A stretch of DNA of 5,803 nt from Akkermansiaceae bacterium (GCA_023300065.1 JALZWJ010000005.1:1-5803); one strand, 5' to 3'; shown: positions 1-5,330, numbered from the stretch's first letter. Translations and numbers: made by a program. The notes: generated by a model from the sequence alone, not told the origin.

Positions 1-1
1 C

Positions 2-814
2 CGGGATCAATTTGCGCAGCTCATTCGTAAAGTGCGTCATCGCACGGGTCTCCCTCTCCAAGCAGCTTCCACCGTCACAGTCACCGATGGGAACCTTCAT
101 GAAGTGGAAGCCATCACCCGTTGGTTCTTTAAAAATTCAGACGCCTTCCGCCTTCTCAGCTTTCTCCCAGTCGCAGACGTCGGCCGGACGCGTCAGAGTC
201 AGGGGGCGGTCGAAAGGGACGGATTGTGGAGCCAAATAGATGCCGCTTGTGGAGGCTCCATTAATCGTCAGCCCCTAATTTTCGGGCATCCTAAGTGCAA
301 CAATCTAGTGCCTCTCTTACTCGTAAATACTGGCTCGCGCACGATCATCTTAGAAGGGGTGCGTGAAGGAAACAGGAGGGATCAGCAAATGCTTGGACGC
401 GCCATTGATGTCATCGGGTCTTCCATCAATTGGGGGCTTCCATGGCAGGATAACATCGGTACCTTTATCAAAACCCTGCTAAAAAAGCCGATGTTTCTCA
501 TTCAGACAGCGACCTACACAGGCTCTCGCCTTTGGAATGATCGCGCCAAGATTTCCGAAGTGATATCGGCCAGCCTCAACGAGAGAAAATTGCCCACTTT
601 CAATCCCTTCCTCTTTATCATTCATAATTTCATGTCTCCCGGGGACCTCTTGGAAGAGGAAGGAAAAGCCAGACTGGAGGCCTGCACCTTCAAAGTCCCA
701 GTCGATGGAGAACTGATCTCCATGTGCGAAATGAATGCCAACGGAGTTCGAAAGAAGCTCGACCGCGCTCAAATCAGATCGCGCGAAATCGCTAACGATC
801 CGCCAGCCCATTAA
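2..814 (+). CDS. Radical SAM protein, C-terminal part (5' end outside window)
   Basis: The reading frame is open from the left edge, so the GTG at 32 is internal and 270 C-terminal residues are visible. The N-terminal CxxxCxxC cluster motif of radical SAM enzymes is not in the window. The call rests on the latter half of the barrel, which looks like MoaA/PqqE-type uncharacterised radical SAM proteins: a strand with SFLPVADVGRTR (residues about 53-64 of the fragment), FGHPKC (94-99), and a C-terminal block with CTFKVPVDGELISMCE (228-243), whose two cysteines could belong to an auxiliary site. The substrate is unknown. The tail resembles the C-terminal DG..C blocks of radical SAM enzymes acting on lipids or cofactors, but this is only an impression. 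The gene ends inside the 3' end of the convergent DUF547 gene (23 bp overlap). Codon use is mixed, less C-ended than the genes on the right. Confidence 0.8.
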   Translation, partial: RDQFAQLIRKVRHRTGLPLQAASTVTVTDGNLHEVEAITRWFFKNSDAFRLLSFLPVADVGRTRQSQGAVERDGLWSQIDAACGGSINRQPLIFGHPKCNNLVPLLLVNTGSRTIILEGVREGNRRDQQMLGRAIDVIGSSINWGLPWQDNIGTFIKTLLKKPMFLIQTATYTGSRLWNDRAKISEVISASLNERKLPTFNPFLFIIHNFMSPGDLLEEEGKARLEACTFKVPVDGELISMCEMNANGVRKKLDRAQIRSREIANDPPAH

Positions 815-1601
815 GGGACCAATTATAGGGAAGGTATTCCACCCGATATCCCCGCTCTTCAGCTCTTTGCAAATCCTGCGCCTTTGGCAAATAACGCCGG
901 ATGTAAGGAAGCACGCCATTTTCAAAATCCTCCTCATACCATTTAAAAATTGCAGAGAGGCGGATCACCTCCGCTTGATGATCAATCTGCACCGCCTCCG
1001 AGGAATTGATAAATTCCCGTGTGAGCGCCTCGAGCTGTGAATCGAGCACAGCTCCGCGGAAAGGCTCCGGCGCTAACTGCGGGCAGCTGATTGAAGCACA
1101 ATTTAAACCAAAGTGGATCCGAGGATCATCGAACTGCTTCCTGATGATTTTATTTTCCAAGTGATAGAGACTGTAACGGCGACCTCCATAGACGAATTTT
1201 TGACCCGCAAAAAAACCACCGCCAGCAAAGAGCGAATAGAATGAAAGCGGCCGATGATCGCGAACCGATTTGATAGGGTAGAGTTCCGTCACGCCATAAA
1301 TCACAGAGATATTATAGGCATTCAGCCAATAGGCGAGCTGCTCATCTTTTGAGGCGTAATCTTGTGGATGAGATTCCGGAGAACGGAGGGAGACTTTGCG
1401 ATAGGCCTCCCTGATCGCCTCGGGCGAATCGACCAAAAATTGATAGTCAACCCGCCCTTTTGAATTTACGGCACTCCAAAGAGATTGCGAAGATGATTTC
1501 TGGGTGAGCGCAGGACCACCAGAGACCTTACGAACTGGCGCACATGAAGTGGTCAGGGCACTGATCACACCCAGAAACACCACCATTAAATTGATTCTCA
1601 C
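792..1601 (-). CDS. DUF547 domain lipoprotein
   Basis: This encodes a 269-residue exported protein of the DUF547 family, whose biochemical role is not established. Residues 1-20 form a signal peptide (R2, hydrophobic core, then TTSC), with C20 the likely lipidated cysteine. DUF547 hallmarks follow in order: KDEQLAYWLNAYN (about 85-97), DPRIHFGLNCASISCP (159-174), LSAIFKWYEEDF (215-226) and a closing YLPYNWSLNG (256-265), so the domain is complete. The start is uncertain. The GTG at 1601 is the most upstream start in frame and gives the signal peptide its only basic residue, but a Shine-Dalgarno (1598-1604) overlaps it and points to ATG at 1586 (264 residues). No in-frame ATG, GTG or TTG lies upstream as far as the terminator. 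The 3' end overlaps the convergent radical SAM gene. It lies downstream of the cytochrome gene, but a strong terminator separates the two. Confidence 0.93.
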   Translation of the reverse strand: MRINLMVVFLGVISALTTSCAPVRKVSGGPALTQKSSSQSLWSAVNSKGRVDYQFLVDSPEAIREAYRKVSLRSPESHPQDYASKDEQLAYWLNAYNISVIYGVTELYPIKSVRDHRPLSFYSLFAGGGFFAGQKFVYGGRRYSLYHLENKIIRKQFDDPRIHFGLNCASISCPQLAPEPFRGAVLDSQLEALTREFINSSEAVQIDHQAEVIRLSAIFKWYEEDFENGVLPYIRRYLPKAQDLQRAEERGYRVEYLPYNWSLNGLADR

Positions 1602-1604
1602 CTC
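1598..1604 (-). promoter_or_regulatory. Shine-Dalgarno that bears on the DUF547 start choice
   Basis: On the - strand the bases read GAGGTGA, a seven-base match to the anti-SD complement. The GTG of the longest reading frame lies inside this motif, so the motif cannot serve that GTG. It sits 11 bases before the ATG at 1584-1586, which fits initiation there. Against this, starting at that ATG removes the only Arg from the signal peptide n-region. Confidence 0.55.
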
Positions 1605-1653
1605 TTTATGAGTCCCTGATGAATGAGCTATTCCACCTAAAAGAGCCCAACCT

Positions 1654-1687
1654 AAAAAAACGCCCGACCAGAAAAACTGATCGAGCG
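1654..1687 (-). terminator. Intrinsic terminator of the cytochrome b562-like gene
   Basis: Read on the - strand, an 11-bp stem (CGCTCGATCAG with CTGGTCGGGCG, two G-T pairs, otherwise Watson-Crick) closes a TTTTT loop and is followed directly by seven T. On the + strand the two wobble positions become C-A mismatches, so the element is oriented for - strand transcripts. It lies 27 bp past the stop of the cytochrome gene and 52 bp before the DUF547 start. DUF547 therefore either has its own promoter in those 52 bp or depends on read-through; I see no clear promoter there. Confidence 0.9.
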
Positions 1688-1714
1688 CTTAGAATAGAGT
1701 CATTTGCGAGAGTC

Positions 1715-2137
1715 TTAATCCGTGTATTTCTGGTGACCTTCTTTCTTCAGATCTTTAAGCTCTCCCTTAATCTCGTCAGCCCTCTCTTCGTCACCTCCAA
1801 GGTAAGCCAGCTCCAGCTCACAGAGCTTCACATAAACCTGCCCAGACATCATCTTGTAATCGGCAGTGGCCTTCGCCTTTTCCGCTTCATCTTTGATGTC
1901 CTTAAAAATCAAAGGGAGATACTTGAGAGAATTAAGCGCAGCGACTTGAGCGGTATGCACAAGTTCCACTTTTTCCGCCACCGTCTCCGCCTTACGGAGC
2001 TTTTTTAAGGAGCTACTTAAAGTGCTCATCTCCTCGCCGAGGGGCGTCTCATCATCATCAGCGTGAACCGGCGTGAGCATTCCAAATCCCATCACCGAGG
2101 CGAGGGCGAGGGTCTTGATCGAAAAATTAAACTTCAT
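1715..2137 (-). CDS. Exported cytochrome b562-like protein
   Basis: This encodes a 140-residue protein with a Sec signal peptide (K2, K8, hydrophobic stretch, PVHA at 23-26, likely cleavage after A26). The mature part is about 114 residues, highly charged and helical, as expected of the periplasmic four-helix cytochrome b562 fold. The family's heme ligands appear to be kept: M37 in EEMSTL (compare M7 of the E. coli protein) and H135 in HQKY near the C-terminus (compare H102 in HQKY), 98 residues apart against 95 in E. coli. There is no CxxCH, so heme would be bound non-covalently. The partner and role are unknown; the family is linked to periplasmic electron transfer. It is divergent from the HAD phosphatase gene and has its own terminator. 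No good Shine-Dalgarno precedes the ATG on the - strand. Family assignment is by eye; heme binding is inferred from two residues. Confidence 0.75.
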   Translation of the reverse strand: MKFNFSIKTLALASVMGFGMLTPVHADDDETPLGEEMSTLSSSLKKLRKAETVAEKVELVHTAQVAALNSLKYLPLIFKDIKDEAEKAKATADYKMMSGQVYVKLCELELAYLGGDEERADEIKGELKDLKKEGHQKYTD

Positions 2138-2140
2138 GTC

Positions 2141-2147
2141 AGGAGGA
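2141..2147 (+). promoter_or_regulatory. Shine-Dalgarno of a possible leader ORF
   Basis: The + strand reads AGGAGGA, the best Shine-Dalgarno core on this strand near a start codon in the window. It is too far (73 bp) from the phosphatase ATG to serve it, and is 11 bases from the ATG at 2159 of a short ORF. It lies just outside the divergent cytochrome gene, so chance cannot be excluded. Confidence 0.35.
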
Positions 2148-2158
2148 CTACTTCCACA

Positions 2159-2224
2159 ATGAGACTACTCTGTCAAAAACAAGACTCGGAAATCCCGAGT
2201 GAGCACCTTATCCAAATTCCATGA
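2159..2224 (+). CDS. Possible 21-residue leader peptide ahead of the HAD phosphatase
   Basis: ATG at 2159 opens 21 codons and ends with TGA at 2222-2224. That stop overlaps the phosphatase start as ATGA, a classic layout for translational coupling. The peptide is MRLLCQKQDSEIPSEHLIQIP; it is not enriched in one amino acid and does not look like a typical attenuator peptide. An AGGAGGA lies 11 bases upstream, while the phosphatase ATG has no Shine-Dalgarno of its own. A small hairpin (2184-2200) lies inside the ORF. The layout is seen directly; translation is an inference, and the ORF is short enough to arise by chance. Confidence 0.3.
   Translation: MRLLCQKQDSEIPSEHLIQIP
2184..2200. other. 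Small hairpin in the divergent cytochrome/phosphatase gap
   Basis: ACTCGG and CCGAGT form a perfect 6-bp stem around a 5-base loop, 20 bases before the phosphatase ATG. On the - strand it is followed, after CTTG, by five T, giving a terminator-like look upstream of the cytochrome gene. It could act in the phosphatase leader or be a weak attenuator or operator; the function is unknown. Confidence 0.35.
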
Positions 2225-2853
2225 TTCGCGGCCTTATTTTTGATCTCGATGGCACCCTTGTCGATTCCCTCCCCGGCATCGCAACCGCCCTCAACCACTC
2301 CTTAAGAGAACTCGACCTCCCCACTCACTCACAAGAAGCAGTCGTGAAGTTCATTGGCGACGGTATCTATAGCCTCGTCGAGCGCGCCCTCGGACCACAC
2401 CTTGCCCATCGACGCCAGGAAGTCGTAGCAGGATTCCAAAAGCATTACGCGACCCATTGGAAGACCGGGACCTCCCCCTATCCAGGCATCTTGGAGCTGC
2501 TCGAAGATCTCCACCAAAGAAAGATCCCCCTCGCCGTCCTCTCGAATAAACCCCACGCCTACACCGTGGAAATCGTAGCCACCCTCTTTCCGCCCCACCT
2601 CTTCAGCCCCGTCCAAGGCCACCACGAAGCTTTCCCAAAAAAGCCCGACCCCACCACCGCGCTACAAATCGTCTCCGACTGGGGCCTCACCCCACAGGAA
2701 GTCGCCTACGTCGGTGACTCCACCGTCGACCTCGCCACCGCGCAGGCAGGAAATCTCATCCCCCTCATCTTCTCATGGGGATACGGCACCCCTCAGGACT
2801 TCCCACTGCTCCACACTATTGCCGATTTTAAAAAATCCCTCCAAGACTGCTAA
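2221..2853 (+). CDS. gph: HAD-family phosphatase, phosphoglycolate phosphatase-like
   Basis: This encodes a 210-residue haloacid dehalogenase-superfamily hydrolase with all four motifs: DLDGTLVDS (8-16, with nucleophile D8 and acid/base D10), LSNK (107-110, S108), KKPDP (140-144) and GDSTVD (165-170). A helical cap of the size seen in Gph and PpaX proteins lies between motifs I and II. In that group the usual substrate is 2-phosphoglycolate, a by-product of DNA repair or oxygenation, but pyrophosphate and other phosphomonoesters are also known, so the substrate is tentative. The protein is slightly short of the usual 220-230 residues. ATG at 2221 is the only sensible start, since an in-frame stop lies at 2200-2202. 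No Shine-Dalgarno precedes it. The stop overlaps the stop of convergent aat by four bases. Confidence 0.88.
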   Translation: MIRGLIFDLDGTLVDSLPGIATALNHSLRELDLPTHSQEAVVKFIGDGIYSLVERALGPHLAHRRQEVVAGFQKHYATHWKTGTSPYPGILELLEDLHQRKIPLAVLSNKPHAYTVEIVATLFPPHLFSPVQGHHEAFPKKPDPTTALQIVSDWGLTPQEVAYVGDSTVDLATAQAGNLIPLIFSWGYGTPQDFPLLHTIADFKKSLQDC

Positions 2854-3431
2854 ACCTCCACCGCAGCATCCAGCATCCCTAGATACTCCGCCGCCGGCAC
2901 CTCATACCCGCCGAAGGTCCGGAGATGATCAGTCATCCACTGCGTATCCAGTAGGATCACCTCCTCCTCCCGCAGCCACTCCACCAATCTCACCAACGCG
3001 ACCTTACTCGCATCCCGCTTCCGGCTAAACATACTCTCCCCAAAAAACGCCCTCCCGATCCGCACCCCGTAAAGCCCCCCTTGCAAGCCCTCCTCATCCC
3101 AGCACTCCACCGAGTGGGCGAATCCCTTCTCAAAGAGTTCACAATAACTCTCCACAATCACCGGATCGATCCACGTCTCCTCCCGCTCCCCACACCCCTT
3201 CATCACCTCGCGGAAAGCAGTATCAAAGCGCACCTCAAACGGCCGCTTCTTCATCGCCCTTTTCAACCCATGTGGAATGTGAAATCGCTCATCCAACGGG
3301 ATGATCCCACGCTCTTTTGGCTGAAACCAAAAAATCTCGCCCTCTTCCGACATCGGAAAAACCCCCTCAATATAGGCACCTAGTAGGATTTCAGTCGGAA
3401 TTTTCTCCACGCGCTGATTTTCATCATGCAT
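2850..3431 (-). CDS. aat: Leucyl/phenylalanyl-tRNA--protein transferase
   Basis: This cytosolic enzyme transfers Leu or Phe from aminoacyl-tRNA to the N-terminal Arg or Lys of proteins, creating the N-degron read by ClpS/ClpAP. It has 193 residues, shorter than E. coli Aat (234) but complete for the catalytic GNAT-like fold: GVFPM (23-27), the WWSPDPR-like block as FWFQPKERG (34-42), ETWID (85-89), HSVE (106-109), GGLYGV (118-123), FFGESMFS (129-136), DASK (140-143) and LLDTQWMTDHL (160-170). ATG at 3431 is used; it has no clear Shine-Dalgarno. The gene is divergent from the DUF177-rpmF genes with a 29-bp gap, so any promoter must overlap neighbouring coding sequence. Its codons are strongly G-ended (GTG, GAG, GGG, GCG, CGG), the mirror image of the C-ended neighbours. 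Confidence 0.96.
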   Translation of the reverse strand: MHDENQRVEKIPTEILLGAYIEGVFPMSEEGEIFWFQPKERGIIPLDERFHIPHGLKRAMKKRPFEVRFDTAFREVMKGCGEREETWIDPVIVESYCELFEKGFAHSVECWDEEGLQGGLYGVRIGRAFFGESMFSRKRDASKVALVRLVEWLREEEVILLDTQWMTDHLRTFGGYEVPAAEYLGMLDAAVEV

Positions 3432-3460
3432 TGCCGAAAATTCAACCTACCATTCCGCCC

Positions 3461-3943
3461 ATGCAGATCGACCTCGCCAATCTCCCCGACGAAGGGAAGC
3501 AATTCGACGGAGAAATTCCGCCCGAAGTTTTTGACATCACCGGCACAGATATCGCCAGTGTCAGCCCGCTAAAATACAGCCTCTTTGTCCAACGTTTCGA
3601 CACCGAGCTCCTCGTCACCGGAGACATCGAGGCCACCTTCCAACTCACCTGCATGCGCAGCCTCCACGCCTTCGCTAAGACCATCTCCATGCCCAGTGTC
3701 GCCATCAGCATCGAGCTCGGCGCAGACGGCTTCGTCGAGGCTGCCGAACACATCCGCGAGGAGATTTTGCTAGAGCTCCCCACCATCCCCCGCTGTGAAG
3801 ATGGAGACACTCCGAGCAAATGTGAAATTGATCCGAAGTATTTAGCAGTAGACAAACCGGCAGATGATGGTGTAGACAACGCCTCCGCGCAGGAAAAGCC
3901 CAACCCATGGGCCGCTCTCGATGCTCTAGACTCTCAAGATTAA
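3461..3943 (+). CDS. DUF177 (YceD-family) protein upstream of rpmF
   Basis: This encodes a 160-residue DUF177/YceD protein. The family is nearly always found just upstream of rpmF and has been linked to 23S rRNA and large-subunit maturation, in E. coli and in plant plastids. A typical N-terminus (MQIDLANLPDEGKQFDGEI) is followed by the core VSPLKYSLFVQRFDTELLVTG (34-54) and the conserved-cysteine region. Where many members have CxxC, only C64 is kept (CMRS). C112 and C121 lie in the C-terminal IPRCEDGDTPSKC stretch, and the protein ends in PNPWAALDAL. The start at 3461 is preferred over upstream in-frame starts, which would overlap aat and add residues without family character. No Shine-Dalgarno is visible; TACCAT, a possible -10, ends seven bases before the ATG. 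rpmF follows after 19 bp. Confidence 0.92.
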   Translation: MQIDLANLPDEGKQFDGEIPPEVFDITGTDIASVSPLKYSLFVQRFDTELLVTGDIEATFQLTCMRSLHAFAKTISMPSVAISIELGADGFVEAAEHIREEILLELPTIPRCEDGDTPSKCEIDPKYLAVDKPADDGVDNASAQEKPNPWAALDALDSQD

Positions 3944-3962
3944 CTCTTAATTTACCTGACTC

Positions 3963-4145
3963 ATGGCCACACCAAAACGTCGCACATCCAAGCATAAGCA
4001 AAAACTCCGTCGTGGAGCTAACCGCTGGCGTAAGCCTCTCCTCAAGCCTTGTCCTGAGTGCGGTTCAAACGTTCCCGGACACATCGCCTGCCCTTCCTGC
4101 GGAACCTACCGCGAGCGTCAGGTTGTTGAAGTGGATCTTGTCTAA
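3963..4145 (+). CDS. rpmF: 50S ribosomal protein bL32
   Basis: This encodes a 60-residue large-subunit ribosomal protein. The basic N-terminus (ATPKRRTSKHKQKLRRG) is the classic bL32 signature. It is followed by a complete zinc ribbon of four cysteines, C30-x2-C33 and C43-x2-C46, so this is the zinc-binding (C+) form. The length matches the family. It sits 19 bp after the DUF177 gene and is most likely co-transcribed with it. No strong Shine-Dalgarno precedes the ATG, which is unusual for a ribosomal protein gene and suggests coupling to the upstream gene. A strong terminator follows 34 bp after the stop. Confidence 0.98.
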   Translation: MATPKRRTSKHKQKLRRGANRWRKPLLKPCPECGSNVPGHIACPSCGTYRERQVVEVDLV

Positions 4146-4179
4146 GATTCCTCCTTACCAAATCATTTTATTCTAAACG

Positions 4180-4207
4180 AGCGCGGGGGATCCCTCCGCG
4201 CTTTTTT
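4180..4207 (+). terminator. Intrinsic terminator between rpmF and plsX
   Basis: AGCGCGG pairs with CCGCGCT (4180-4202), extended inward by one G-T and two G-C pairs to a three-base loop, and the descending arm runs into six T (4202-4207). It is one of the clearest intrinsic terminators in the window. Its T-run ends six bases before the plsX ATG, so it separates the ribosomal from the lipid gene or sets their ratio. On the - strand there is no T-tract, so it acts on + transcripts only. Confidence 0.9.
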
Positions 4208-4213
4208 ACCGTG

Positions 4214-5242
4214 ATGAACATTGCACTCGACGCCATGGGCGGAGACCACGCCCCCGGCGTGAACCTAGAAGGGGCGCGCGACCTCCTTGCCGAAAACTCG
4301 GAAATTGAGTCCATCATCCTCACCGGCCCGGTCGAGGAATTGAAAAAAGCGGCCCTCGAATGCGGCCTCACGGATCCACGTGCCAAGTTCGCAGCGGCCT
4401 CCGAAGTCGTCGGCATGGAAGAGTCCGGAGCCAAGGCGCTCCGCCGCAAAAAAGACTCCTCTATCGCCATCGCCGCCGAACTTGTCAAAAAAGGCGACGC
4501 TCAGGCCCTCGTCTCCGCCGGCAATACCGGCGCAGCCGTCGCCACCGCCACCGTCAAACTCCGCCTCCTTAAAGGAGTCCCCCGCGCCGGCATCGCCTCC
4601 CCCATGCCAAATGAATTTGGCGTCTGCAATCTCCTCGACGCCGGAGCCAACCCCGAGGCCAAGCCCGAGCACCTCCTCGCCTACGCCATCATGGGGAGCG
4701 TCTACGCCCGCGAAGTCTTAAAAGTCTCCGACCCGAAAGTCGGCATCATGTCGAACGGCGAAGAAGAGGAAAAAGGAACCGCCTTCACCAAGGAAACGAT
4801 GGTCCTCCTCAAGCAGCTCGTCGAACAAGACAACGCCCCCTTCACCCTCCTCGGAAATGTCGAAGGCCACGACCTCTTCCAGACCCAGCTCGACGTCTGC
4901 CTCTGCGATGGCTTCACCGGCAACATCGTCCTCAAAAGCTGCGAGGCGACCGCCAAAGCCATGTCAAAATGGATGAAGGAAGAGTTCAAAAAGAACCCCG
5001 TCCGCATCGCCGGCGCTCTCCTCGGCAAAGGCGCCTTTAAAGCTGTAAAGGACCGCACCAACTACGAATCTTACGGCGGCAGCCCACTCCTCGGAGTCAA
5101 CGGCGTCGTCATCATCGCCCACGGCGGCTCCTCAGCCCTCGCCGTAAAAAACGCCCTCAAAATGGCCGCCGAAGCCCTCAAGCATCAGGTCAACCCCAAG
5201 ATCGAAGAAGCCCTCGCCAAAATCAGCACCCCCGCTGAGTAA
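4214..5242 (+). CDS. plsX: Phosphate acyltransferase PlsX
   Basis: This peripheral membrane enzyme converts acyl-ACP and phosphate to acyl-phosphate, the donor used by PlsY to acylate glycerol-3-phosphate in phospholipid synthesis. It has 342 residues, full length for the family. Signatures: N-terminal IALDAMGGDHAP (3-14), RRKKDSS (77-83), SAGNTGA (101-107), LLDAGANPEAKPEHL (140-154), IMSNGEEEEKG (178-188), NVEGHDLF then CDGFTGNIVLK (215-241), and C-terminal YESYGGSPLLGVNG followed by AHGGSSALAVKNAL. ATG at 4214 is preferred to the GTG at 4211 because it gives the usual MxIALDAMGGD start. No usable Shine-Dalgarno exists, since the upstream sequence is the terminator stem and U-run. Codons are strongly C-ended. 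The common next genes fabH and fabD are absent here. Confidence 0.97.
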   Translation: MNIALDAMGGDHAPGVNLEGARDLLAENSEIESIILTGPVEELKKAALECGLTDPRAKFAAASEVVGMEESGAKALRRKKDSSIAIAAELVKKGDAQALVSAGNTGAAVATATVKLRLLKGVPRAGIASPMPNEFGVCNLLDAGANPEAKPEHLLAYAIMGSVYAREVLKVSDPKVGIMSNGEEEEKGTAFTKETMVLLKQLVEQDNAPFTLLGNVEGHDLFQTQLDVCLCDGFTGNIVLKSCEATAKAMSKWMKEEFKKNPVRIAGALLGKGAFKAVKDRTNYESYGGSPLLGVNGVVIIAHGGSSALAVKNALKMAAEALKHQVNPKIEEALAKISTPAE

Positions 5243-5253
5243 CTCATCTCCCA

Positions 5254-5268
5254 TTGACCAACGGTCAA
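5254..5268. repeat. Inverted repeat 1 after plsX (AAC loop)
   Basis: TTGACC-AAC-GGTCAA is a perfect 6-bp stem with a three-base loop, 11 bp after the plsX stop. It shares the CCAACGG centre with the next hairpin. It could be a 3' end stabiliser or an operator; no T-tract follows. Confidence 0.6.
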
Positions 5269-5275
5269 ACTCATA

Positions 5276-5296
5276 CCAGCCCAACGGGCTGGGTTT
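5276..5296 (+). terminator. Probable weak terminator of plsX (AAC loop hairpin)
   Basis: CCAGCCC-AAC-GGGCTGG (5276-5292) is a perfect 7-bp GC-rich stem with a three-base loop, followed by GTTTG. The T-run is only three bases, so termination may be partial. The location, 34 bp after the plsX stop and well before the next gene, fits a terminator. Confidence 0.5.
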
Positions 5297-5313
5297 GCCA
5301 AACACCGCAAGCT

Positions 5314-5330
5314 GTTCGCTGACGGCGAAC
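5314..5330. repeat. Inverted repeat 3 in the plsX-malY gap
   Basis: GTTCGC and GCGAAC form a 6-bp stem, extendable by a T-G pair to leave a three-base GAC loop. It is the third compact hairpin in 80 bp and has no T-tract. Function unknown. Confidence 0.5.

Noticed and set aside
32..61. GTG at 32 as the start of the radical SAM gene
   Set aside because: The frame is open to the window edge, and the residues before the GTG continue the same kind of protein sequence; the catalytic cysteine motif must lie further upstream.
479..937. A 152-residue - strand ORF over the radical SAM and DUF547 3' ends
   Set aside because: It overlaps two supported genes and its protein has no recognisable features.
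1619..2008. A 129-residue + strand ORF opposite the cytochrome gene
   Set aside because: It runs through the terminator and antisense to a protein with signal peptide and heme ligands; it looks like a shadow.
2171..2176. TTGACA on the - strand as the -35 of the cytochrome promoter
   Set aside because: The hexamer is perfect, but at 16-18 bp spacing the best -10 candidates (AAGTAG, AGTAGT) match only two or three of six bases, and the message would have almost no leader.
3317..3460. A longer DUF177 protein starting at 3317
   Set aside because: The extra 48 residues are antisense to the well-supported start of aat and have no family character; ATG at 3461 gives the standard N-terminus.
4169..4174. 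TATTCT as a -10 for a plsX promoter before the terminator
   Set aside because: No acceptable -35 lies 16-18 bp upstream (GATTCC at 17), so I cannot support it.
4360..4721. Pro/Ser/Arg-rich + strand ORFs inside plsX
   Set aside because: They are out-of-frame shadows caused by C-ended codons in plsX.
5293..5303. GTTTGCCAAAC as an RNA hairpin
   Set aside because: The loop would be one base; it can only matter as a DNA dyad.
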